From: Polyangiaceae bacterium
GTDB taxonomy: Bacteria; Myxococcota_A; Polyangia; Polyangiales; Polyangiaceae
DNA length: 64,000 nucleotides
Direction: 5' to 3'
Assembly: GCA_016712345.1 (NCBI GenBank)
Contig: JADJRH010000001.1
Span: forward strand, 2,480,001 to 2,544,000
Part shown: positions 54,585 to 62,277 of the stretch, piece by piece
Numbering within the stretch: the first letter of the stretch is position 1
How the letters are laid out: each line of letters starts with the position of its first letter
Notes under the pieces: generated by a model
What the model saw: the letters and a program-made list of their open reading frames with translations, nothing else
Database searches by the model: none
Told to the model about the DNA's origin: nothing
Made by a program: the position numbers and the translations under genes

Positions 54585-55772
54585 ATGTCGCCCCTGCTGG
54601 GTGACGTAAAACTCGGCTTTACAGGTCATCGCCACGACGACGACCTCGGCCTCATCAACATGATAGGCCGCATCTACAGTCCAGTCCAAAAGCGGTTTTT
54701 GTCCACCGATCCCATGATCAGCGACCCGTTTTTTGGTCAGAGTTACAACCGGTATAGCTATGTGGTGAATAACCCACTGCGCTATACTGACCCTACGGGG
54801 TATAAACCGGGCGATCCGCAAACGCCTTACGGTCCCGGCAACCAGGAACAAGAGAATGCAACGGCGCCAATGTGGCCGTTCACGAAGAACCATCCACTAA
54901 TAACGGTTGTCGCAAAGGCGGATGACACGGGGTCAAAACCGGGCATTGTGACGCCGCCGACCGTCGTGACTCCGCCTGGTCCGCCCGGTCCGCCTGAGCC
55001 ACCTGAACCGCCTCCTCCGCCGCCCCCGCCGCCTGGACCGGAAGCGAAAAAAACCTGGTTTGACATTTTTGGTCGAATGGTGTGGGGAGCCGGCAAACAC
55101 CTGGTGGCGAGCACACCGCCGGTGGCCATGTACAAAGCGCTCAGACGCAACGTAGAACTCGTCACGCTTGCGGCGAAAAATGCGGCGGCCGGTGAATTTG
55201 GCACCGCAGCCTACCAAATTCTAGAAATACCGCACGAGAGCGCCAAACACGCGGCGAGCATCGTCACCGGGCCGATAAAGGCGGTTTTGACGCTGCCGGC
55301 CACCATTCAGACGGTCGTCGATTCCAACGCCGATCCTGAAGACCGCGGGGTCGCCGCTGTACAAGCGGTCCAGGCAATTGCAACAATCGTGGCTACCGCC
55401 GCGGCTGTGGGTGGTGGCAAGAGCACAGCTTCTTCAAAAGGTGTAAAAACCTATCAAACATATACAAAAACCAATCCAACAACAGGCGAAGTGTACACGG
55501 GGAGGACCAGCGGCTACGGCACGCCGGGCGAAAACGTTCAAGCCCGGGATGCATCCCATCACATGAATCCGAAGGGTTTTGGCCAGGCGAAATTGGATAA
55601 GTCGTCCACCAATGCTGCTGCCATCCGGGGCCGTGAGCAACAGATGATTGATGCGAATGGCGGCGCCAAAGTCAGCGGGGGAACTTCCGGCAATTGGCTG
55701 AACGGAATATCCTCGCTTAATCCGAGAAGATTGCACTATATCGCGGAGTCGATAAAGGAGTTTGGGCTATGA
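54585..55772 (+). CDS. Spare Rhs cassette 1: core, type-A linker, GIY-YIG-like toxin tip
   Basis: A frame of 395 residues. Residues 1-70 are the Rhs core (GDVKLGFTGHRHDDDLGL, FLSTDPMISDPFFGQSYNRY). A Pro-rich segment (PPPPPPPPPG) and the type-A pre-toxin (KKTWFDIFGRMVWGAGKHLV, EDRGVAAVQAVQAIAT) follow and are shared with the main rhs and cassette 4. The tip (about 284-395) has YQTYTKTN, GEVYTGRTSGYG, an Arg in QARDASHH, a Glu in IRGREQQMID and a late Asn in SGNWLNG. That order of Tyr, Tyr, Arg, Glu and Asn fits a GIY-YIG (URI)-type nuclease. The start codon upstream is lost by frameshift. Confidence 0.8.
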   Translation: MSPLLGDVKLGFTGHRHDDDLGLINMIGRIYSPVQKRFLSTDPMISDPFFGQSYNRYSYVVNNPLRYTDPTGYKPGDPQTPYGPGNQEQENATAPMWPFTKNHPLITVVAKADDTGSKPGIVTPPTVVTPPGPPGPPEPPEPPPPPPPPPGPEAKKTWFDIFGRMVWGAGKHLVASTPPVAMYKALRRNVELVTLAAKNAAAGEFGTAAYQILEIPHESAKHAASIVTGPIKAVLTLPATIQTVVDSNADPEDRGVAAVQAVQAIATIVATAAAVGGGKSTASSKGVKTYQTYTKTNPTTGEVYTGRTSGYGTPGENVQARDASHHMNPKGFGQAKLDKSSTNAAAIRGREQQMIDANGGAKVSGGTSGNWLNGISSLNPRRLHYIAESIKEFGL

Positions 55773-56275
55773 ATGCGAAAAAGACACGTCGGGGCCGGTG
55801 GCGGGTAGGTGATGTGGTTGCCATACCGCTCGGTGAAAGCGGTCAAGTCGGCTTTGGCCTTGTGTTGAAGGCTCCATTGATGGCATTTTTCGACGCATCA
55901 GTGCCCACGGGTCGAGAGCCGTCAGCTGAGCAAATCCTTCGGTATCCAGTGGCTTTCAAAATTTGGGTCATGCGCAAGCCGCTCGTATCGGGCGAATGGC
56001 CCAGACTCGGTAGCGTTGAGGTGCCGGACGCGCTGATGGAAGAGCCTTGGTTTTTCATGCAAGATGCGCTCAACGGTAAGATAACGATCACAAAAACGGG
56101 TGCGGAACAGTTTCCACCTGAACCCGGTCAGGTTGACAATCTGGAATGTGCGGCTGTTTGGAGTGCGTGTCATGTGGTGGACCGGCTGCAAGATCACTTC
56201 GCGGGCAGACCCAACAAATGGGTAGAGTCCGCGCGGCCCAAACCGATACCGGTCGCGTCGCCCAAGTCAACCTAA
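55769..56275 (+). CDS. Imm26-like immunity protein (cassette 1)
   Basis: A protein of 168 residues overlapping the toxin stop by ATGA, with AAGGAG upstream. The N-terminus RRGRWRVGDVVAIPLGESGQVGFG is the Imm26-type opening, a beta-barrel immunity family found with several nuclease tips. A second copy is encoded at 59183-59689. Confidence 0.8.
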   Translation: MNAKKTRRGRWRVGDVVAIPLGESGQVGFGLVLKAPLMAFFDASVPTGREPSAEQILRYPVAFKIWVMRKPLVSGEWPRLGSVEVPDALMEEPWFFMQDALNGKITITKTGAEQFPPEPGQVDNLECAAVWSACHVVDRLQDHFAGRPNKWVESARPKPIPVASPKST

Positions 56276-56540
56276 CGGCAATCACTCATCTACCCACCCA
56301 AACTTCACCCATTCACAACCCATCGCGCCATCTTCCTACCCGTGCCCACTACGCGGACCAAGGAAGGGAAGAAGGGCGCGGTGTGCAACGCATGCCGCTC
56401 GGCATCATGGGTAGGTTTTCATAGATCCCTTTAATCAACCCACCATCTCGCTCTCGCTTCTACCACTCCAGTTGCGCCCTCAATCCTACCCATCGCAACC
56501 GCCGGCAACAACACTCCGCTATACTATACTCACCACCTAC
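56276..56540 (+). repeat. Cassette 1 downstream region with degenerate hairpin pair (copy B)
   Basis: GGGCGCGGTGTGCAACGCATG near 56378 is the first element and ATGGGTAGGTT (56407-56417) the second; its partner AACCCACCAT is one base short of a full match. CTACCCA-rich spacer follows. This segment is nearly identical, up to about 56402, to that behind the second Imm26 gene (59690-59820). No gene. Confidence 0.6.
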
Positions 56541-57134
56541 CCACTACCCAACGGGGCGGCTCCCTCCGGCCACGCGCAGAAGCGAGCGTGCGAGCGTCGA
56601 CCACGCCCAACACATACTCCACCTACCCATCACAAATGGAAAGCGAGGAGGGGGTGACTCCTCGCACCGAGGCGGAAAGGCGAAACGACGCGCAGCGCCT
56701 CCAGGCGGTATAAGCTAGGAAAGGCGAAGCCGCGGTCCGACGGATCTACCTATCAGATCATCCAGTACAGATGCAAACCTGACAGACACCCACCACGCGC
56801 CGGGTCGGACCGCATAAGGCTGAGCCCCAAATGGCGCGTCGCGCATCGGCTTGAACCGCCCCGCCGCAGCGCGACCTGACACCCATTCCCGACGAGCCCC
56901 GCGACCTGACACCCATTCCCGACGAGCCCCGGCTTGAGCCGCACCGTCGCAGGGCGAGCAGTCCTCTACCAATCTACCGATCTACCGACCTACCGATCTA
57001 CCCATCTACCGATCTAGCCATCTTACCATCCACCCCATCTACCCATTCGGTGGCTCCCTCCGGCCACGCGCAGAAGCGAGCGTGCGAGCGCCGAGCATGG
57101 CCTTGGAGGGAGCGGGGCGCGCGAAAGCGCGACC
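56541..57134 (+). repeat. Double leader preceding spare cassette 2, with tandem repeats
   Basis: A complete long leader (about 56541-56960) is followed by a short leader (57044-57134), as if a cassette body had been lost between them. The first contains a perfect 30-bp tandem duplication (56871-56900 and 56901-56930, beginning GCGACCTGAC). Between them, about 56965-57049 is a tandem array of an ATCTACCG/ATCTACCC octamer. No gene is visible. Confidence 0.65.
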
Positions 57135-58484
57135 GTGGGAGGCAGCCCTGCCCAAATTGTGTATAATGAAGCCACCGGCGTAGACGAAACGCTTTACCTC
57201 CACAGTGAAGCGCTCGGTTCTGTCGGCTTGGTCACTGACAACCAGGGGGTAGAAACCGAACGGACCTTCTTCGACCCATTTGGCGAAAAAGTCAAAGCAT
57301 CGGGTGACGCCACGTACGCCCCATGGGGTGACGTAAAACTCGGCTTTACAGGTCATCGCCACGACGACGACCTCGGCCTCATCAACATGGTAGGCCGCAT
57401 CTACAGTCCTGTCCAAAAGCGGTTTTTGTCCACCGATCCCATGATCAGCGACCCGTTTTTTGGTCAGAGTTACAACCGGTATAGCTATGTGGTCAACAAT
57501 CCCCTGCGCTATACTGACCCTACGGGGTATCAACAGGCCCCGCCGAAAACCCAGGCCGGCGCAACCAATGGTGAGCAGCCGACGGAGAGGGTGATTGAGA
57601 TCAATAGCGAAAATTCGCCCGCCAAATGGGAACTCTTGGGGGAATGGACGTTGGTAGTTGCCAAACTGATCGACGATACAGGTCAAACCGTCGAACGTCA
57701 CGCACCCAAAGCCGGCGATTCACACCTTCCCAATGACTGGAAAGAATACGGGAGATTTTTGGGAGCCTTCGGTGCGGGCATTGCCAAACACGTGCTCCAG
57801 TCGGTAAGCCCCGTGCCAAGCATTGTTTCTGCCGTGCAGGCGGTCGGACGCGTGGCAAAGGGTGAAGTTCGACCGCAGGTACTCGACAACCCGCAGCAAC
57901 TTTTGTCCGCATGGACAAGTCTCAACGTGGGAGCGGTGGTTGCCCCAATAAAAGGGGTGTTGTCAGTACCCGCAAACATTCAGACGGCGGCCGATCCTGA
58001 CCAGTCGCCCGAGGACCGCGGGGCAGCCGCCGCCGACGTGGCTGAGACGATTGTGAACGTGGTGGCCACCGTGGTCAGCGCGGGCGGCGGGAAGGGTGGA
58101 TCATCGCCTGACACGAAAGCTGGCAACTCCGCGGCAAAAGCGATTGGCGATGATGCGAACGTTGTTCGAGGAGGGATTGCCACCCCTGATCAAATCGCGA
58201 AGGGCACTGGTCCTCATCGAAACGTACCCGATCTGAGTGGGTTTTCCGCGCAGTCTCGAAACGGGGCGACCGTAACCGAACTCGCAGCAAACGGTGGGGT
58301 TGGTGGCGGGCCATTCCCACATGGAAAAGTAAGCGTAACAACCGCTGGAAAGTTGCGCGGCATCGGGTGCGAGGTTGTTCCGAGTCCCGGTGCCGGCGCA
58401 AATCATGTTACGGTGGTGCCTGGTGGCGCGTCACCTGCGGAGATTAGTCAACAATTTGTTGTCATTTCGAATCCGGGAAAATGA
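57135..58484 (+). CDS. Spare Rhs cassette 2: core, type-B linker, unidentified toxin tip
   Basis: A frame of 449 residues beginning GTG (GGSPAQIVYNEATG) at the point where homology to the main rhs starts. Core residues 1-130 include FFDPFGEKVKASGDATYAPW, a variant of the others' DSGDAMSPLLG. The type-B pre-toxin (HLPNDWKEYGRFLGAFGAGI, SPEDRGAAAADVAETIVN) follows. The tip (339-449) starts DDANVVRGGIATPDQIAKGTG and ends in a beta-rich segment (KVSVTTAGKLRGIGCEVV, GANHVTVVPG). This tip type is known to me from Rhs/CDI C-termini, but I cannot assign an activity. Confidence 0.78.
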   Translation: MGGSPAQIVYNEATGVDETLYLHSEALGSVGLVTDNQGVETERTFFDPFGEKVKASGDATYAPWGDVKLGFTGHRHDDDLGLINMVGRIYSPVQKRFLSTDPMISDPFFGQSYNRYSYVVNNPLRYTDPTGYQQAPPKTQAGATNGEQPTERVIEINSENSPAKWELLGEWTLVVAKLIDDTGQTVERHAPKAGDSHLPNDWKEYGRFLGAFGAGIAKHVLQSVSPVPSIVSAVQAVGRVAKGEVRPQVLDNPQQLLSAWTSLNVGAVVAPIKGVLSVPANIQTAADPDQSPEDRGAAAADVAETIVNVVATVVSAGGGKGGSSPDTKAGNSAAKAIGDDANVVRGGIATPDQIAKGTGPHRNVPDLSGFSAQSRNGATVTELAANGGVGGGPFPHGKVSVTTAGKLRGIGCEVVPSPGAGANHVTVVPGGASPAEISQQFVVISNPGK

Positions 58485-58487
58485 ATC

Positions 58488-58724
58488 ATGCGACAGCTAT
58501 ATGCTGACTTTAATGACATAGGACAAGATGGAATTCTATCTCTGACTTGTATGGGCAGTATGCAATCCATCCTTGAATTGCAACCTCCGTTGCAAGATGG
58601 AGAACGAGTTTTGTTGTCAGATGGAGAATTGGAGGTAATAGCCGAGGTGCGCGCGCGACGAGAGGGCGTTTGGGAAGCCCGCTCAACGTGGGATTTCATT
58701 TCTATAGAATCCAAGGACACATAA
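58488..58724 (+). CDS. Putative immunity protein for cassette 2
   Basis: A protein of 78 residues starting 3 bases after the toxin stop. It is acidic and beta-rich (YADFNDIGQDGILSLTCMG, LLSDGELEVIAEV). Composition and codon use are more AT-rich than the core, as is usual for tip/immunity pairs that move between strains. No family can be named. Confidence 0.65.
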   Translation: MRQLYADFNDIGQDGILSLTCMGSMQSILELQPPLQDGERVLLSDGELEVIAEVRARREGVWEARSTWDFISIESKDT

Positions 58725-58884
58725 CTTGTTAACACTATTCTGCTCAATCAAGCACGATGAGCGCCTCGCATCGTATAAACTTTGTTCACTGGACTGAGTA
58801 TCTGCCACAGACTTCTGCCACGCTAGCCTTTTATGCATTACTGGCTATTGAAACGCGCTTAGGTGCACAGTTGTGACATAGGAG

Positions 58885-58911
58885 GGGCGCGGCGTGCAAT
58901 ACGCCGCGCCC
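58885..58911 (+). terminator. Perfect 11-bp hairpin after cassette 2
   Basis: GGGCGCGGCGT and ACGCCGCGCCC pair perfectly around a GCAAT loop. It is the best-formed copy of the first hairpin of the cassette 3' boundary. No T run follows, so termination could need Rho or the hairpin may have another role. The remaining gap 58725-58884 has no visible gene. Confidence 0.55.
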
Positions 58912-59008
58912 GGCGTGAGGGGTCGAATTTCCAAAGCAATTCCTACCAGATCTACCCATTTCGTCGGTGAATCTACGTCAAACATAGTATTGAGCTTCCC
59001 TGGAGAAC

Positions 59009-59185
59009 GGATCGGCAATCAGGGGATCCGTGGACAAAAACCGCCTTTGGACGGGGCTGTAGATGCGGCCTACCATGTTGATCGCTACGTGTTGAATAAC
59101 CCGCTGCGGCATACTAACCCGACGGGGTCTGAACCGGGAAACGATCGCACTATGTTGCAGAGTCGGTAAAGGAGTTTGGACTATG
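59009..59185 (+). pseudogene. Scrambled remnant of an Rhs cassette with an inverted core fragment
   Basis: Bases 59009-59082 are the reverse complement of the core stretch that encodes INMVGRIYSPVQKRFLSTDP (compare 57385-57450). Next, 59083-59131 is core in direct orientation (VLNNPLRHTNPTGS). It jumps to the last codons of the GIY-YIG-like toxin (CTATGTTGCAGAGTCGGTAA; compare 55734-55760). Almost all of the toxin is deleted, yet the Shine-Dalgarno and start of the Imm26 gene remain intact. Confidence 0.8.
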
Positions 59186-59689
59186 AATGCGAAAAAGACA
59201 CGTCGGGGCCGGTGGCGGGTAGGTGATGTGGTCGCCATACCGCTCGGTGAAAGCGGTGTGGTGGGCTTTGGCCTTGTGCTGAAGGCTCCATTGATGGCAT
59301 TTTTCGACGCATCAGTGCCCACGGGTCGAGAGCCGTCAGCTGAGCAAATCCTTCGGTATCCAGTGGCTTTTAAAATTTGTGTCATGCGAAAGCCGCTGGT
59401 ATCGGGCGAATGGCCCAGACTCGGTACCGTTGACGTGCCGGAAAAGCTACTGGAGGAACCGTGGTTTTTCATGCAAGATGCGCTCAACGGTAAGATAACG
59501 ATCACAAAAACGGGGGCGGAACAGTTACCGGCTGAACCCGGTCAGGTTGACAATCTGGAACGCGCCGCAGTGTGGAGTGCGTGCCATGTGGTGAACCGCC
59601 TGCAGGAACACTTCGCGGGTCGGCCCAACCGATGGATCGGGTCAGCTCTCGTGAAACCACGACCGGGCGCGTCGCCCAAGTCAACCTAA
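59183..59689 (+). CDS. Second Imm26-like immunity gene, without a toxin
   Basis: A protein of 168 residues differing from the cassette 1 copy in about 19 positions, such as SGVVGFG for SGQVGFG and VPEKLLEEPW for VPDALMEEPW. The ATG 59183 keeps AAAGGAG upstream. The intact frame without its toxin suggests selection for protection against kin that carry this toxin, or recent decay of the cassette. The divergence in sequence argues against a very recent duplication. Confidence 0.82.
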   Translation: MNAKKTRRGRWRVGDVVAIPLGESGVVGFGLVLKAPLMAFFDASVPTGREPSAEQILRYPVAFKICVMRKPLVSGEWPRLGTVDVPEKLLEEPWFFMQDALNGKITITKTGAEQLPAEPGQVDNLERAAVWSACHVVNRLQEHFAGRPNRWIGSALVKPRPGASPKST

Positions 59690-60038
59690 CGGCAATTACC
59701 CATCTACCCACCCAAACTTTACCCATTCACAACCCATCGCGCCATCTTCCTACCCGTGCCCGCTACGCGGACCAAGGAAGGGAAGAAGGGCGCGGTGTGC
59801 AACGCATGCCGCTCGGCACGGTGGGAAGTTTTTCTACCGTCACGTTATGAACCTACCCATTTGTTCTTTCTGACTTTACCTAACCCACTCCCGTTTCAGC
59901 TCAATCAACCGCGGCGGCATATCAAGCCGCTCTACTCACCACCTACCCACGGGGTGGCTCCCTCCGGCCACGCGCAGAAGTGAGCGTGCGAGCGCCGAGC
60001 ATGGCCTTGGAGGGAGCGGGGCGCGCGAAAGCGCGACC
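59690..60038 (+). repeat. Downstream region of the orphan Imm26 and short leader of cassette 3
   Basis: The first 130 bases match 56276-56402. Degenerate hairpin sequence and CTACCCA spacers follow. The short leader (about 59947-60038) has GGTGGCTCCCTCCGGCCACG, the GNRA-capped CGCGCGAAAGCGCG hairpin and ends at GTG 60039. No gene. Confidence 0.65.
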
Positions 60039-61367
60039 GTGGGAGGCAACCCTGCCCAAGTTGTGTATAATGAAGCCACCGGCGTAGACGAAACGCTTTA
60101 CCTCCACAGTGAAGCGCTCGGTTCTGTCGGCCTGGTCACTGACAACCAGGGGGTAGAAACCGAACGCACCTTCTTCGACCCATTTGGCGAAAAAGTCAAA
60201 GACTCAGGCGAGGTCATGTCGCCTTTGCTGGGTGACGTAAAACTCGGCTTTACAGGTCATCGCCACGACGACGACCTCGGCCTCATCAACATGATAGGCC
60301 GCATTTACAGTCCTGTCCAAAAGCGGTTTTTGTCGACCGATCCCCTGATCAGCGACCCGTTTTTTGGTCAGAGTTATAACCGGTATAGCTATGTGGTCAA
60401 TAATCCCCTGCGCTATACTGACCCTACTGGGTATGAACCGGGCGATCCGCAAACGCCGGCCGGCGCGACCAATGGTGAGCAGCCAACGGAGACGGTCATC
60501 GAGATCAATAGCGAAAATTCGCCTCCTGTAGGGGATCTGTGGGCGAAAGTGACAGAGGTGATTGCGTCGAGAATTGACGATACTGATCAAACGGTCAAAC
60601 GCAATCCTCGCAAAGCCGGTGATTCACACCTCCCCAATGACTGGAAGGAATACGCCAAGTTCTGGGGACTTTTCAATGCGGGTATTGCAAAGCACGTGCT
60701 CCACTCGGTGAGCCCGGTGCCGGCCATTGTTTCCGCAGTACGAGCGGTCGGACGCGTAGCCACTGGGGAAGTTCGACCGAAGGTGCTGGACGATCCGCAA
60801 CAACTCTTGTTCGCGTGGACAAGTCTCAGCGTCGGAGCGGTGGTTGCCCCAATTCAAGCTGTGCTGTCCGTGCCAGCGAAGATTCAGACCGCCGCCGATC
60901 CTGACCAGTCTCCCGAAGACCGCGGGGCAGCCGCCGCCGACGTGGCTGAGCAGATTGTGAACGTGGTGGTCACCGTGGTCGGCGCGGGCGGCGGGAAGTC
61001 GCCCGCGCGAGGGTCACCGGAAAACGGTGGATTTGCGAAGGGCATCACGGCCGATGAAATTACCAACATCAATAGGTCATTGGGGGGAACCGCGACCTAC
61101 GGTCACCCTTCTTCTGCACTGGCTCAAGCGGCTCGACAAACGGGGTTTTTCAATAAGAGCGCGGCTGTTATTCGCGAAATTGTCGGTGGACACATGTTCG
61201 ACGATGCTAACAAGAGAACGGCTCAGGCAGTTTATGAATCACTTAGAGAGAGGAATGGCATAACGTCCGGTGTTGGTGCCGACGCGGTGAAGGGGATTAT
61301 TCGTCAAGTTGCTAAAGGGGAATTACGCAATGTCGATACGATTGCAGAAAGGCTAAGAGGTTTTTGA
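60039..61367 (+). CDS. Spare Rhs cassette 3: core, type-B linker, Fic/Doc-like toxin tip
   Basis: A frame of 442 residues. The core (1-130) is followed by a mosaic junction: TGYEPGDPQTP as in cassette 1 and then AGATNGEQPTE as in cassette 2. The type-B pre-toxin follows (HLPNDWKEYAKFWGLFNAGI). The tip (about 330-442) carries GGHMFDDANKRTAQAVYESL, the Fic/Doc active-site loop HxFx(D/E)xNKR with His at about residue 385. Its small size and missing Gly before the second half favour Doc-like phosphotransfer or AMPylation without distinction. An inhibitory helix motif is not seen. Confidence 0.85.
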   Translation: MGGNPAQVVYNEATGVDETLYLHSEALGSVGLVTDNQGVETERTFFDPFGEKVKDSGEVMSPLLGDVKLGFTGHRHDDDLGLINMIGRIYSPVQKRFLSTDPLISDPFFGQSYNRYSYVVNNPLRYTDPTGYEPGDPQTPAGATNGEQPTETVIEINSENSPPVGDLWAKVTEVIASRIDDTDQTVKRNPRKAGDSHLPNDWKEYAKFWGLFNAGIAKHVLHSVSPVPAIVSAVRAVGRVATGEVRPKVLDDPQQLLFAWTSLSVGAVVAPIQAVLSVPAKIQTAADPDQSPEDRGAAAADVAEQIVNVVVTVVGAGGGKSPARGSPENGGFAKGITADEITNINRSLGGTATYGHPSSALAQAARQTGFFNKSAAVIREIVGGHMFDDANKRTAQAVYESLRERNGITSGVGADAVKGIIRQVAKGELRNVDTIAERLRGF

Positions 61368-61368
61368 A

Positions 61369-61689
61369 ATGAGCCAGCAGCTTAGGCGCCTAGTGCCAAT
61401 TGTCATGGGTAAGATCGGTAGTCCGGCGATTTCTGATTCTTGGTCTGGAATCGACGCGTTGTTACCACTTCTGGAGCGCATACGGAGCGAAGGAGGAGTT
61501 GTCATTATCAAGTTCGATGGCGAGCGCAATAACGATGAAGGCGATTTTTATACTGCCGCAATCGTAGGTCAGCAGATGAACGGTGAAAGTATTCGAATCG
61601 ACGCACCAACATTGGAAGACGCGTTGGCTTTCGTTATAGTGGCGTACGCTCGTCGATTTTGGAACTTCGACGACGCTCCAAGCGATTAG
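61369..61689 (+). CDS. Putative immunity protein for cassette 3
   Basis: A protein of 106 residues, one base after the toxin stop. Contains SWSGIDALLPLLERIRSEGG, VVIIKFDGERN and LEDALAFVIVAYARRFWNF; it is acidic. No inhibitory Fic motif (S/T)xxxE(G/N) is clearly present, so inhibition would be by another route. No family can be named. Confidence 0.68.
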   Translation: MSQQLRRLVPIVMGKIGSPAISDSWSGIDALLPLLERIRSEGGVVIIKFDGERNNDEGDFYTAAIVGQQMNGESIRIDAPTLEDALAFVIVAYARRFWNFDDAPSD

Positions 61690-61746
61690 CCCAATAAATA
61701 GTACAGGGGAGTCTTTCCCTCCCCTCGTGCGTCACGATAAAAAAAC

Positions 61747-61814
61747 GCGAGGAACATGCGCCGCGCCCGGCGTGATGGGTAGGTTTTCATAGATCGCTTT
61801 GTTAACCTACCCAT
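61747..61814 (+). repeat. Cassette 3' boundary hairpin pair (copy C)
   Basis: The first element is GAACATGCGCCGCGCCCGGCG. The second, ATGGGTAGGTT (61775-61785), pairs perfectly with AACCTACCCAT (61804-61814) around an 18-base loop, exactly as in copy A. Confidence 0.72.
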
Positions 61815-62277
61815 TCCTTGGTTTAATTCTATCCGATTTGGCCTTCGCTTGGCCTATCTACCGAAGTCGTTCAAAAGCGCTCTACTCGCCACCTACCATT
61901 CGGCAGCGTCTTCCGGCCACGCGCAGAAGCGAGCGTGTGAGGGCCTACTATGGCTCAACGACACGTCTCATCTACCCATCGCAGGGTGGAAAGCGAGGAG
62001 GGGTGAATGCTCGCACCGAGACGGTAAGGCGAAACGACGCGCAGCGCCCCCAGACGCCAGTGCAGGGAAAGGTGAGGCCGCGGTCCGACGAATCTACCCG
62101 TTAGATCACCCGGTACAAATACAAACCTGACTGACACCCACCACGCACCGGAGTCGGACCGTATGAGGCTGAACCCCAGCCGGCGCGTTGGGCCGCGGCT
62201 TGAGCCGGACCGCCGCAGGGCGAGCAGTCCACCCCCGATGAGCCCTTGGAGGGAGCGGGGCGCGCGAAAGCGCGACC
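61815..62277 (+). repeat. Long intergenic leader preceding spare cassette 4
   Basis: The same order as the leader of cassette 1: CTACC-rich spacer, GCGTCTTCCGGCCACGCGCA block, variable middle with the GGAGGGG/GAGCAGTCCACCCC segments, and the 3' block with the CGCGCGAAAGCGCG hairpin before GTG 62278. No gene. Confidence 0.68.

Noticed and set aside
56961..57050. Possible CRISPR array
   Set aside because: The repeat unit is an octamer without spacers, and no cas gene is present.
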